Below are positions 8,709 through 17,598 of a DNA stretch of 64,000 bases, in pieces; the first letter of the stretch is position 1, and each line of letters begins with the position of its first letter. The position numbers and the translations under genes were made by a program. This DNA comes from Pseudomonas lutea (GTDB lineage Bacteria > Pseudomonadota > Gammaproteobacteria > Pseudomonadales > Pseudomonadaceae). The notes beneath the pieces are model-generated. The model was not told where the DNA came from. It was given only the letters and a program-made list of their open reading frames with translations, and did no database searches. The stretch covers positions 558,001-622,000 of the forward strand of contig NZ_JRMB01000001.1 of NCBI RefSeq assembly GCF_000759445.1. The letters are read 5' to 3'.

Positions 8709-9612
8709 CGGCGATAGCGTCCGGGCGATTGCCCATGAACGCGGCGGAAGGCAGCGCCAAACGCGGCGTCGGATAAGTAACCCAACGCTGCGGCAACCGT
8801 CGCCACGCTGTCCACGCCGTTGAGCAAACGCGCCGCGGCGACCTGCATACGCCAGCGCGTCGCGTATTCCACCGGCGCCTGACCGACCACGCTTTTAAAT
8901 AACGCTGCAAAACCGGATCGGGACAGGCACGCCAGGCTTGCCAGCTCAGCCAGGCTCCAGCTCTTCTCCGGCGCGCCGTGAATGGCGCGCAGCACTGGTG
9001 CGATGGATGGATGACGCAACCCGCCGAGCCATTTCAGATCAGCCGCATCGGCCGTCGTGATGTGGTGCCTGAGGGCATGTATGAATATCAGTCGCAGCAG
9101 GTCGTTGCACATCGCCTGACCGGCCATCAGGCCCGATTGCCATTCCCGGTCCAGCTCGTCCAGCAGCCAGCCGAACGAGCTGGCGGCGCCACTTTCGGCC
9201 CGGATGATCAACGCCGGTGGCAGCAGGTCGAGCAACTCCACGGCGCCGGGGCTAACCAGTGAGACGCTGCCGCCCAGCAACTCCACCTCATCACCAGCGC
9301 CGAAGCGCGCCGACTCATTGGCCGTCGAGAACACCGCCGCAGCGTCTACCGCCGCGATGTCCGGGCCGCTCGCCAGATGAAGGGCGTGCGGGAGACCACG
9401 AAGCAGTCACCGGTGCGCATCAGGCGGGCGGGGGTGTTCTCGATTCGCAGCCAGCATTCACCCCGACGCACGACGTTGAATTTCAGTTCGATAGGCCGGA
9501 ATCGCAGCGCCCATTCCCCACCGGCGCGCAGGCGCACGGAGCAGGCCGCGCGCAGTCCGGCGAGGGCGAGTACGTCTGAAAGCGGGTCGGAAGGAGGGTT
9601 CTGGATAATCAC
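8675..9612 (-). pseudogene. AraC-family regulator with cupin_6 N-terminus, split by a frameshift
   Basis: Two adjacent frames together encode one AraC regulator of the cupin_6/HTH_18 type. The first (9346-9612) gives the N-terminal cupin segment up to VVSRTPFI and then meets a stop. The second carries LASGPDIAAVDAAAVF through the helix-turn-helix with SLAELASLACLSRSGFAALF and ends at 8675. The reading passes from one to the other near 9377, where the sequence reads TTC-AT-CTG. One missing base restores an uninterrupted protein of about 311 residues. It is either a recent inactivating deletion or a base-calling error. The divergent SDR gene is the likely regulatory target. Confidence 0.8.
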
Positions 9613-9698
9613 GACAGAAATTCGGACTTATCTGGCTGGTTCGTCTGGTGAGCTTAGCCAACAATCCGCTCTCGCGAAACTCCGCCGAGAACTTCACC

Positions 9699-10700
9699 AT
9701 GACCAGTACCACGACCTGCACGACGACCGCTCAATACCCCATCGCTACGTCCTTCAACGCCGCCAGCAGCGCCGCCGAGGTGATGGCGGGCATTGACCTG
9801 ACTGGCCACTTGGTCATTGTCACGGGTGGCCATTCCGGCCTTGGTCTGATCACCACTCGACACATGGCCGCTGCAGGCGCTCGCGTCATTGTGGCCGCCA
9901 GAGACGCGGGTCGCGCCCGTACCGCTCTGGCAGGGATTCCCGGTCCGGGACACGTTGAGGTGCGTGAAATGGATTTGATCGACCCCGCTTCGGTGGAGGC
10001 GTTCAGCCGCAGCGTCGTCGAGGACGGGCAGGCGGTCGCGCTGTTGGTCAACTGCGCCGGGGTCATGGCTTCGCCGTTGATGCGCGACATCGACGGGCAC
10101 GAAGGCCAGTTTGCGACCAATCACCTGGGGCACTATCGCCTCACCTGCGGAATCTGGCCGGCGCTGGCGGCCGCAGGCAACGCGCGGGTGATCTCGGTGT
10201 CGTCGCGAGGCCATCAGATCGCCGGAATCGACTTCGAGGACATCGATTTTCAGCGTTGCCCCTATGACAAGTGGGTGGCCTATGGGCAATCGAAAACCGC
10301 CAATGCGTTATTTGCCCTCGCGCTCGACGGCCGCGGCCGCAAGCATGGCGTGCGCGGGTTTTCGTTGCATCCGGGACAGATTCTCACGGACCTCAGCCGA
10401 CACCTCAGCCCCGATGAGATCGCTGCGTTCGGCGTGCTGGACGAGCAGGGCAATCAACGGCTGGACCCGGCGGCGGGCCTGAAAACCCCAGAGCAGGGTG
10501 CGGCCACGGTTCTGTGGTGTGCGACCAGCCGAGCACTGGACGGCAAAGGCGGCGTGTATTGCGAGGACTGCAACATCGCCGGCCCCAACGACCCGCGTAC
10601 AGGTCGGGCCGGCGTGGCAAGCCGGGCCGTTGACCCACAACTTGCCGAACGCCTGTGGACGCTGTCCGAGCAGTGGACCGGCCTGACCGTTACGGCTTAA
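9699..10700 (+). CDS. Short-chain dehydrogenase/reductase, extended length
   Basis: A 333-residue NAD(P)-dependent oxidoreductase. The cofactor loop is TGGHSGLG, the central strand is VNCAGVMASPLM, and the catalytic Tyr/Lys pair appears as AYGQSKTANALFA. The fold resembles WW-domain-oxidoreductase/retinol-dehydrogenase-like SDRs, which often act on hydrophobic alcohols or aldehydes. The ATG at 9699 begins the family-like sequence; the frame is open 51 bp further upstream. It is divergent from the frameshifted AraC gene and ends convergently with the YncE-like gene. Confidence 0.88.
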   Translation: MTSTTTCTTTAQYPIATSFNAASSAAEVMAGIDLTGHLVIVTGGHSGLGLITTRHMAAAGARVIVAARDAGRARTALAGIPGPGHVEVREMDLIDPASVEAFSRSVVEDGQAVALLVNCAGVMASPLMRDIDGHEGQFATNHLGHYRLTCGIWPALAAAGNARVISVSSRGHQIAGIDFEDIDFQRCPYDKWVAYGQSKTANALFALALDGRGRKHGVRGFSLHPGQILTDLSRHLSPDEIAAFGVLDEQGNQRLDPAAGLKTPEQGAATVLWCATSRALDGKGGVYCEDCNIAGPNDPRTGRAGVASRAVDPQLAERLWTLSEQWTGLTVTA

Positions 10701-10737
10701 TGGCCTGCCGCCGGCTCATGCAAGTCCACCGGGCCGA

Positions 10738-12195
10738 TTACTGCGCCTGAACCTGAACCAGACCGCCCGTTTGTTCCGGCTTGCCGGACACGATCACCAG
10801 GTAGCGGCGCTGCTCGGCCGCTTCGCTTTGCACGATCTGACGGATCGGCCCGATGGCGTTGACAATTGCCGAACCGGCCGGGTTGGTCATGAAGCCGGCC
10901 AACGGTTGCAACGTGCCACTGCCATCGGCTTTGTCGGCCAGCGCCAGGGTGTAGGGCTGCTTGGGGTCGAGACCGGTGACGGCGGCTTGCAGCACTTGGG
11001 TCAGGCCCTGATTGAACAGGCTGACACTGGTCGGCGCCTGGTCGGCGGTCTTGCCCACCGCGTTGAGCGTCAAGTGCACCGCCTGACCGGCCACACCCAG
11101 CGGTTTGAGGTTATCGGTGCCGGGGCCTTTCTCGACCGCGTTAGGCACGTAGGCAATCGCCTGTGGTGCCTGGCCGATCGGAATGGTGGCAATGACCTTG
11201 TTGCTCAGCGTGTCGATCACCGCGAACGCATCGGCGTTTTCCAGGCCGACGTAAATCCGGGTGCCGTCGCCCGAAGGCCATACGCCATGGGGGAGGTTGC
11301 CAACGGCGATCGTAGCCACCTTCTCAAAGGTGTCGGTGCGGTAGACCTGCACCTCATTGAGCCCGCCCACGGTGATGTAAGCGAACGAGCCGTTGGCGTT
11401 GTTGACCAGGTTGACGTGGTTGGCAATCGGGCCGATGTCCAGGGTCTTGAGCAGCTTGAACGGCGGCGTCGCTTCGAAGACCTGAGCTTTGCCCACGTCC
11501 TTGAGGGTGAACCAGACCTGCTTGCCGTCCGCCGACGCCGCGATGTTGGGGCAGAACGGGCTGGCCTGTTGCACATGGCCGACGATTTTGTGATCGGCGA
11601 CGGACACCACCACGGTTTCCGGATTGAACGACGAACACACGTAACCGTATTTACCATCCGGCGAGAAGATCTGCATGCCGGGACCGGCCGGCGTCTTGAT
11701 GCGGGTTTTTTCCACGTAGGTTTTCGCGTCGATCACCGACACGTAATCCTCACCGCGCACGGTCACCCAGACCTCTTTGCCGTTGGGCGTGAAAAACGCC
11801 TCGTGAGGCGCACGCCCCACGTACGTCTTGTGCTTCACGGTGTTGGTTTCGGTGTCGATGAACGACACCGAGTTGGTGCCGATCGACACCGCCGCCAGGG
11901 TTTTGTGGTCCGGCGAAAAGCCCAGCCCGTGGACCAGCACTTCACCCTTGTACAGCGGGCTCAGGTTGCCGGGCTGCGGGTCACCAAGGCTGATGACGCC
12001 AAGCAGCTTGTTGTCGACCGGGTCGGTCACCGAGACCGTGTTGGAAAACTGCTCGGCGGCGTACACCCGGTCGGTATGGGACACCGGAATGTCCCTGGCC
12101 GAGGCCTTGCCGGGGATTTGCCCGGCGAAAGTCGACATCGAGGCGGTCAGCAGGGCGCTGGTCAGCAGCGCGAGTGGCAAGCGAGGGACATTCAT
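10738..12195 (-). CDS. Periplasmic YncE/YVTN-type beta-propeller protein
   Basis: A 485-residue exported protein with a signal peptide ending near TFA/GQ. The body consists of repeated blades with the pattern T-V-S-V-I-D-x-x-x-x-x-V and GxxPHxxxxxPDG, such as VSVTDPVDNKLLGVI and FAVIDTLSNKVIATI, typical of 40-residue YVTN repeats. The last 110 residues form a separate domain of unknown role (VSLFNQGLTQVLQAAV). GGAAGGAA precedes the ATG. It follows the DUF305 gene on the same strand after about 80 bp and is probably co-transcribed. These propellers often bind metals, nucleotides or electron carriers, but the function here is unknown. Confidence 0.85.
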   Translation of the reverse strand: MNVPRLPLALLTSALLTASMSTFAGQIPGKASARDIPVSHTDRVYAAEQFSNTVSVTDPVDNKLLGVISLGDPQPGNLSPLYKGEVLVHGLGFSPDHKTLAAVSIGTNSVSFIDTETNTVKHKTYVGRAPHEAFFTPNGKEVWVTVRGEDYVSVIDAKTYVEKTRIKTPAGPGMQIFSPDGKYGYVCSSFNPETVVVSVADHKIVGHVQQASPFCPNIAASADGKQVWFTLKDVGKAQVFEATPPFKLLKTLDIGPIANHVNLVNNANGSFAYITVGGLNEVQVYRTDTFEKVATIAVGNLPHGVWPSGDGTRIYVGLENADAFAVIDTLSNKVIATIPIGQAPQAIAYVPNAVEKGPGTDNLKPLGVAGQAVHLTLNAVGKTADQAPTSVSLFNQGLTQVLQAAVTGLDPKQPYTLALADKADGSGTLQPLAGFMTNPAGSAIVNAIGPIRQIVQSEAAEQRRYLVIVSGKPEQTGGLVQVQAQ

Positions 12196-12235
12196 CGGTT
12201 CGTTCCTTCCGGGGGTGGCGTCGGGTCAGCGATCA

Positions 12236-12280
12236 GGGGTTGGCAATTAAGGGGTTGGCAATCAAGGGGTAGGCAATCAA
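12236..12280. repeat. Three tandem 15-bp repeats between DUF305 and YncE-like genes
   Basis: The unit GGGGTTGGCAATTAA occurs three times head to tail with one or two changes. The last copy overlaps the stop codon of the DUF305 gene. The repeats lie inside the operon spacer, about 40 bp before the next start codon. Slippage here would change the spacer length in steps of 15 bp. Confidence 0.75.
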
Positions 12281-12744
12281 GGCTGGGTGACAGGTGGCCG
12301 GGTCGTCGATTGTGCGGGCGGTTGCGCAGGCGATTGGGCAGGCCCTTGGGTGGGCGCGGCGACAGAAGGGGGCAGCGGTTGCCCGACAGCCAGGGCCATG
12401 GCCGCGATTTCCTGCTGCTGGTCAACGATGATTTCCTGGGCGATGCGTTTGAGTTGTTCGTTGTGGCCGTACTTGAGGATGCTCAACGCCATGTCGATGG
12501 CACCCTGATGATGCGCAGTCATCATGGCGACGAAGTCGCGATCGACGTCGCCGCTGGGCTTGACGTCCATCCCGGCCATCATCTTGTCCATCGCAGCGTT
12601 GTTCTCGCTGATGAAAGGCGCCTCGGTGGCTACGGGATCGCCGGCATCGCCGTGCATATGGCCTTCGTGCGCCTGGGCGACAGACAGCCCTGCAAGGTGC
12701 AGGACCAGTCCGCCGATGATCATGCGGCGATGGAATTTCAACAT
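12277..12744 (-). CDS. DUF305 family exported protein
   Basis: A 155-residue protein with a signal peptide ending near VAQA/HEGH. The DUF305 core carries MMTAHHQGAIDMAL, the His-rich helix typical of this ferritin-like helical family. Members often occur in copper and other metal-stress loci. The mature N-terminus is also His-rich (HEGHMHGDAG), consistent with metal binding. The last 35 residues are an Ala/Pro/Gln-rich tail with repeated AQ-P steps. AGGAGGAA precedes the ATG. It heads a likely operon with the beta-propeller gene. Confidence 0.85.
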   Translation of the reverse strand: MLKFHRRMIIGGLVLHLAGLSVAQAHEGHMHGDAGDPVATEAPFISENNAAMDKMMAGMDVKPSGDVDRDFVAMMTAHHQGAIDMALSILKYGHNEQLKRIAQEIIVDQQQEIAAMALAVGQPLPPSVAAPTQGPAQSPAQPPAQSTTRPPVTQP

Positions 12745-12957
12745 GTGCGTTTCCTCCTGGCTGAAGCGTTCACAAGAAGGACGACGCTCGATGCGGATTT
12801 ATTCCCCGGGCGTTTTCGATTCTCTCTTCTGCAGCGCAAGCGCTACGCACGGGCAGGCCATTATCGTGCGCCGTGCTGAACATCGATGGTGGCGCGCGGC
12901 TGGTGTGATCGCCTGCCCGGTGTATGCTTCGGCCCTCCCCATGGCCGGGCATTCTCC

Positions 12958-13869
12958 ATGCTGCAGAAAAATCTCCTCCGTCGTCTTGATCTGATCACCC
13001 TGAAACTGTTCGTTGCAGTGTACGAGGAAGGCACGCTGACCCGCGCGGCCAGCCGGGAAGCCATTGCGGTGTCGGCGGCGAGCAAGCGCCTGATGGAGCT
13101 GGAGGAAGTGCTCGGCATCGGCCTGTTCGTGCGCAATGCCAAAGGCATGCGGCTGACCGCGGCGGGGGAGACGTTGTTGCACCATGCCCGGCGCATGCTT
13201 TCCGATCTGGAAAAGATGGGCCTGGAACTCGATGAGCACCTGCAGGGCATGCGCGGCTACGTGCGCATGCTGGCGAACCTGTCGGCGATCATTCAGTTTT
13301 TGCCCGAGGACCTTCACGATTTTGTCGCCAGCCATGCGCTGGTCAAGGTGGACCTCGAAGAGCGGCCGAGCAACGGCGTGGTGCAGGGATTGGTCGACGG
13401 CGTTGCCGACATCGGCATCTGTTCCGAAGACACCGACGTGCAGGGCCTGCTCAGCGCTCCTTACCGCCGCGACGAACTGGTGGTGGTGATGCGCCCCGAT
13501 CATCCGCTGGCCGGCAGGACGCAGGTCGCGTTCGAAGACACCCTCGGCAGTGATTACATCGGCCTGCACGCCGCCAGCTCGATCAACATGCGCACCCAGA
13601 ACGCTGCGCGTTCCCATGGTCGGCCGCTGCGGGTGCGCATCCATGTCCCGGGCTTCGATGCGATGTGCCGGATGGTCCAGGCGGACATGGGCATTGGCGT
13701 GTTGCCGCGCAGGGCGTTCGATCTGCTCGGCCCGTCGTTGGGCCTCAAGGCCGTGGGCTTGAGCGATGCGTGGGCGCGGCGCACGCTGATTCTGGTGGTG
13801 CGCGACACGGGCGCGCTGTCGCCGGTGAGCCAGTTACTGTTCGAGCACCTGCAGCGCCACGACGACTGA
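12958..13869 (+). CDS. LysR-family transcriptional regulator
   Basis: A 303-residue LTTR with an N-terminal winged helix (LKLFVAVYEEGTLTRAASRE, then SAASKRLMELEEVLGIGLF) and a periplasmic-binding-like effector domain. The ATG at 12958 begins the conserved fold. It lies about 100 bp upstream of, and on the same strand as, the CoA-transferase/lyase/permease operon, so it is the likely activator of that operon (inference from position). The inducer is probably the acid metabolised by the operon. Confidence 0.92.
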   Translation: MLQKNLLRRLDLITLKLFVAVYEEGTLTRAASREAIAVSAASKRLMELEEVLGIGLFVRNAKGMRLTAAGETLLHHARRMLSDLEKMGLELDEHLQGMRGYVRMLANLSAIIQFLPEDLHDFVASHALVKVDLEERPSNGVVQGLVDGVADIGICSEDTDVQGLLSAPYRRDELVVVMRPDHPLAGRTQVAFEDTLGSDYIGLHAASSINMRTQNAARSHGRPLRVRIHVPGFDAMCRMVQADMGIGVLPRRAFDLLGPSLGLKAVGLSDAWARRTLILVVRDTGALSPVSQLLFEHLQRHDD

Positions 13870-13973
13870 GCCTTCGCGTTTCGCGAACGGCTGTTGCCAA
13901 CTGACGGTTGGATTTGCTCAAGATGCGCCTCTAGTCTGGGTTACAAATTCCAAGAAAGACTCGAGGTAACTCC

Positions 13974-15167
13974 ATGACTGGCCCCCTTCAAGGCGTCCGC
14001 GTCATCGAAATCGGCACGCTGATCGCCGCACCCTTTGCAGCCCGCCTAATGGGCGAGTTCGGCGCCGAAGTGATCAAGATCGAATCGCTGGGGCAGGGCG
14101 ACCCGCTTCGCAAATGGCGAAAGCTGCACGAAGGCACGTCGCTGTGGTGGTACCTGCAGTCACGCAACAAGAAATCCCTCTCGCTGAACCTCAAATCCGC
14201 CGAAGGCATCGACATCGTCAAGCGGCTGGCTGAAAGCGCGGACGTGCTGATCGAAAACCTGCGGCCCGGCGCGCTGGAAAAGCTCGGCCTGGGCTGGGAG
14301 GTGCTGCACGCGCTCAACCCCAAACTCACCCTGGTGCGCATCTCCGGCTACGGCCAGTCCGGCCCTTATCGCGACCGTCCCGGCTTCGGTGCCATTGGCG
14401 AGGCCATGGGCGGCATCCGCTACACCACCGGCACGCCGGGCTCGCCGCCTGCGCGAGTGGGCGTCAGCCTCGGCGATTCGCTGGCCTCGATGCACGCGGT
14501 GATGGGCGCGCTGATGTCGCTGCTGCGGGTCAAGACCGGCCAGGGCGACGGCCAGGTCGTCGATGTCTCGCTGGCCGAGAGCGTGTTCAACGTCATGGAG
14601 AGCCTGGTGCCGGAGTACGACATGCTCGGCCATGTGCGCGAGCGCAGCGGCGGCGCGTTGCCGGGCATTGCGCCGTCCAATACCTACCCGACGGCCGACG
14701 GCGCCTACGTGGTGATTGCCGGCAACAGCGATCCGATCTTCAAGCGCCTGATGCAGGCCATCGGCCGCGATGATCTGGGCGAAAACCCGGCGTTCGCCCA
14801 CAACGATGGCCGCGCTGCGCAGAGCGACCTGCTCGATGCCGCGATCAGCGCCTGGTCCTCGGCGCGGCCCATCGATGAGGTGCTCAAGGCACTGGAGCAG
14901 GCAGAGGTGCCGGCGGGGCGTATCTATAACGTGGCGGACATCGTGGCCGATCCGCACTATCAGGCGCGCGGGATGATTCTCGACGCCGAGCTGCCGGGCG
15001 GGGCCTCGGTGAAGATGCCGGGCATCGTCCCGAAACTCTCCGACACGCCCGGCTCGGTCAACTGGCAGGGCCCCGCGCTGGGCCAACACACGGACAGCTT
15101 GCTCGGCGAGCTGGGCATGACGGCCGCCGACATTGCCCAGCTCAAAGCCAGCGGGGTGGTGCAATGA
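13974..15167 (+). CDS. CaiB/BaiF-family (class III) CoA-transferase
   Basis: A 397-residue acyl-CoA:carboxylate CoA-transferase. The N-terminus has VRVIEIGTLIAAPFAARLMGE and FGAEVIKIE. The catalytic aspartate of class III enzymes lies in GDGQVVDVSLAE, about residue 190, and NKKSLSLNLKS is also present. The family moves CoA from a donor such as succinyl-CoA to a free acid. It is the first gene of an operon with an HMG-CoA-lyase homologue (ATGA overlap) and an MFS permease. The order implies that an imported acid is activated here and cleaved by the next enzyme. Human SUGCT, of the same family, accepts glutarate and hydroxymethylglutarate. Confidence 0.9.
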   Translation: MTGPLQGVRVIEIGTLIAAPFAARLMGEFGAEVIKIESLGQGDPLRKWRKLHEGTSLWWYLQSRNKKSLSLNLKSAEGIDIVKRLAESADVLIENLRPGALEKLGLGWEVLHALNPKLTLVRISGYGQSGPYRDRPGFGAIGEAMGGIRYTTGTPGSPPARVGVSLGDSLASMHAVMGALMSLLRVKTGQGDGQVVDVSLAESVFNVMESLVPEYDMLGHVRERSGGALPGIAPSNTYPTADGAYVVIAGNSDPIFKRLMQAIGRDDLGENPAFAHNDGRAAQSDLLDAAISAWSSARPIDEVLKALEQAEVPAGRIYNVADIVADPHYQARGMILDAELPGGASVKMPGIVPKLSDTPGSVNWQGPALGQHTDSLLGELGMTAADIAQLKASGVVQ

Positions 15168-16102
15168 TCACCGACTTTTCCCAGCGCCTGATCGTGCAGG
15201 AAGTCTCGCCGCGCGACGGCTTGCAGATCGAGCCGACCTGGGTGGAAACCGCCGACAAGATTGCCCTGATCAATCAGCTTTCTCTGGCCGGCTTCAGCCG
15301 TATCGAAGCCGGTTCTTTTGTTTCGCCCAAGGCCATCCCGGCGCTGCGTGACGGCGATGAGGTGTTCCGCGGCATTGCACGCCAGCCTGGCGTGACCTAC
15401 GTCGCATTGATCCCCAATCTACGCGGCGCGCAGCGGGCCATCGAGGCCAGCGCCGATGAGCTGAACCTGGTGATGTCCGCCAGCCAGACGCACAACCTGG
15501 CGAACATGCGCATGCGCTGCGAGCAGTCGCTGGCCGCGTTCGCCGATGTGGCGGCGCTGGCTTCTGGCACGTCGCTGAGCCTGAACGGTTCCATTGCGAC
15601 TACGTTCGGTTGCCCCTTCGAGGGCCGCATTGATGAGGACCGCGTGTTGCAGATCGTCGACGCTTATCTGGCGCTGGGCATGCACGGCGTGACACTGGCC
15701 GACACCACCGGCATGGCCAACCCGCGTCAGGTCTTTGCCCTGGTACAGCGCGTGTTGAGCCGGGTGCCGGCGTCGGCGCTGACGCTGCATTTTCACAACA
15801 CGCGCGGGTTGGGCCTGAGCAACGTGCTGGCGGCGTATGAGGCCGGCGCGCGGCGCTTCGATGCGTCCCTCGGCGGGCTGGGTGGATGCCCGTTCGCGCC
15901 AGGCGCGTCGGGCAACATCTGCACGGAGGATTTGGTGAACCTGTGCGACGAGATGGGCATCGAGACCGGCATCGATCTGCCGCTGTTGCTCAATCTGTCG
16001 CGCGGCCTGCCTGCGCTGTTGGGTCACGAGATGCCGGGCCAGGTGGCCAAGGCCGGGCGCAATTGTGACCTGCACCCGGCGCCGGAAAACCTGCCCGGCT
16101 AA
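15164..16102 (+). CDS. Hydroxymethylglutaryl-CoA lyase family protein
   Basis: A 312-residue DRE-TIM metallolyase. Motifs are VQEVSPRDGLQ with the metal-binding Asp, LHFHNTRGLGLSN with the metal His pair, and GLGGCPFAPGASGN with the active-site Cys loop of HMG-CoA lyases. The family cleaves (S)-HMG-CoA to acetyl-CoA and acetoacetate; related enzymes cleave other 3-hydroxy-3-methyl acyl-CoAs. Its ATG overlaps the stop of the CoA-transferase gene by 4 bp. The usual Asp in the HFHDT motif is Asn here. No leucine-catabolic acyl-CoA carboxylase or isovaleryl-CoA genes are nearby, so it is unlikely to be the housekeeping leucine-pathway enzyme. Confidence 0.88.
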   Translation: MITDFSQRLIVQEVSPRDGLQIEPTWVETADKIALINQLSLAGFSRIEAGSFVSPKAIPALRDGDEVFRGIARQPGVTYVALIPNLRGAQRAIEASADELNLVMSASQTHNLANMRMRCEQSLAAFADVAALASGTSLSLNGSIATTFGCPFEGRIDEDRVLQIVDAYLALGMHGVTLADTTGMANPRQVFALVQRVLSRVPASALTLHFHNTRGLGLSNVLAAYEAGARRFDASLGGLGGCPFAPGASGNICTEDLVNLCDEMGIETGIDLPLLLNLSRGLPALLGHEMPGQVAKAGRNCDLHPAPENLPG

Positions 16103-16260
16103 ACCTGTGCCGCCCGGCCTGCGCCCCGAGATGACAGGCGAGGCGCGGCCGGCTTTAGCCACATCAAGGATTCACGCACTCGCGAGCACGCCGCCTGCGC
16201 GCTCGGCCAGACAACAAAAACAATAGGACGCCTACGGGAAGTCCCTCTGGAGTAACCGCA

Positions 16261-17598
16261 ATGACCGTTTCTGTTCTGACCCCGGACAGCAGCCTCGCCG
16301 AGGTTGTAAACGCTGAAAAAGCACTGATCCGCAAGGTCGCGTGGCGCCTCATGCCGTTGATCATGGTCTGCTACCTGTTTGCGTTCTTCGATCGCATCAA
16401 CATCAGTTTCGCCAAGTTTCAGCTGCAGACCGACTTGAGCCTGAGCGACACGGCGTATGGCCTGGGCGCCAGTCTGTTCGTCATCGGCTATGTGCTGTTT
16501 GAAGTGCCGAGCAACATCATGCTCTACCGGGTCGGGGCACGGCGCTGGATCGCCCGGATCATGATCTCCTGGGGCATAGCGACCGCGCTCATGGTGTTCG
16601 TCAACGCCGAATGGCAGTTCTACGTGCTGCGTTTCATCATCGGTGCCATGGAAGCCGGTTTCGCGCCGGGCGTGCTCTATTACCTGACGCTGTGGTTTCC
16701 GCAGACCTACCGTGGCCGGATCACGTCGATTCTGTTCCTGGCCTCGGCGTTTGCCGGGTTGCTCGGGGCACCGATCTCGGGCCTGGTGCTCGGGCACATG
16801 GACGGCGTAATGCACATGCGCGGCTGGCACTGGCTGTTCCTGCTCGGCGGCCTGCCGTGCATCGCGCTGGGTTTCGCCGTGCTCAAGCTGCTCAAGGATC
16901 GGGTCGCGGATGCGCATTGGCTCACCGATGCCGAGAAAGCCCATCTGTCCAGCCGCATTGCCCAGCATGAGCCGAACAAGCACGGCGGCTCGCTGTTAAC
17001 GGCGCTGAAAATGCCCGGCTTTCTCATGCTCGGGCTCATCTACTTCCTCATCCAGGTGGCGTCCTACGGCTTGAATTTCTGGGCGCCGCAGCTGATCCGC
17101 AGCGCGGGCGTCGAGAGCCCTGTAGTCATCGGCCTGCTCACGGCGATTCCCTATATCTTCGGGGCCATCAGCATGATCGTCGTGGGACGCTTGTCAGACG
17201 CCAGCGGCGAGCGCCGCAAATTCGTCTGCGGGCTGGTGGTGCTGGGGGCCATCGGCTTCTTCAGCGCCGGCATATTCGCTCAGCACACCAGCTTGCTCAT
17301 CGTCTCTCTGGCGATGCTGGGCGGCGGCATCGTCGCGTCGATCCCCGCGTTCTGGACACTGCCGCCCAAGCTCCTCGCCGGCGCAGGTGCCGGCGCTGCC
17401 GGTGGCATTGCGCTGATCAACACACTGGGGCAGTTTGGCGGCATCGTCAGCCCCGTGATGGTCGGCGCTATCAAAGACCTCACCGGCAGCACGACCCCGG
17501 CGCTGTACGTGATCGGGGTGAGCAGCCTGATCGCTGCGGCGCTGTTGATGTGGGCACTGCCGCAGAAATTGCGGACGCTGGACAAGAACGAGGGCTGA
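16261..17598 (+). CDS. MFS transporter, ACS family (dicarboxylate-type)
   Basis: A 445-residue twelve-helix permease. It shows FFDRINISFAKFQLQTDLSL, VLFEVPSNIMLYRVGARRWI and MEAGFAPGVLYYLTLWFP, the signature of ACS-family tartrate/phthalate-like carriers. GGAG precedes the ATG. It is third after the CoA-transferase and lyase genes, about 160 bp downstream, and is the likely importer of the acid they degrade. The spacer leaves room for a second promoter. Confidence 0.9.
   Translation: MTVSVLTPDSSLAEVVNAEKALIRKVAWRLMPLIMVCYLFAFFDRINISFAKFQLQTDLSLSDTAYGLGASLFVIGYVLFEVPSNIMLYRVGARRWIARIMISWGIATALMVFVNAEWQFYVLRFIIGAMEAGFAPGVLYYLTLWFPQTYRGRITSILFLASAFAGLLGAPISGLVLGHMDGVMHMRGWHWLFLLGGLPCIALGFAVLKLLKDRVADAHWLTDAEKAHLSSRIAQHEPNKHGGSLLTALKMPGFLMLGLIYFLIQVASYGLNFWAPQLIRSAGVESPVVIGLLTAIPYIFGAISMIVVGRLSDASGERRKFVCGLVVLGAIGFFSAGIFAQHTSLLIVSLAMLGGGIVASIPAFWTLPPKLLAGAGAGAAGGIALINTLGQFGGIVSPVMVGAIKDLTGSTTPALYVIGVSSLIAAALLMWALPQKLRTLDKNEG

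Noticed and set aside
10771..12879. Very long plus-strand open frame (702 codons) across the YncE-like and DUF305 genes
   Set aside because: It is antisense to two genes with clear signal peptides, family motifs and ribosome-binding sites. Its protein is low-complexity and rich in His, Arg, Gly and Val, typical of a GC-rich shadow frame.
14160..15164. 334-codon minus-strand frame opposite the CoA-transferase
   Set aside because: His/Arg/Ala-rich shadow product without motifs; the plus-strand gene is certain.
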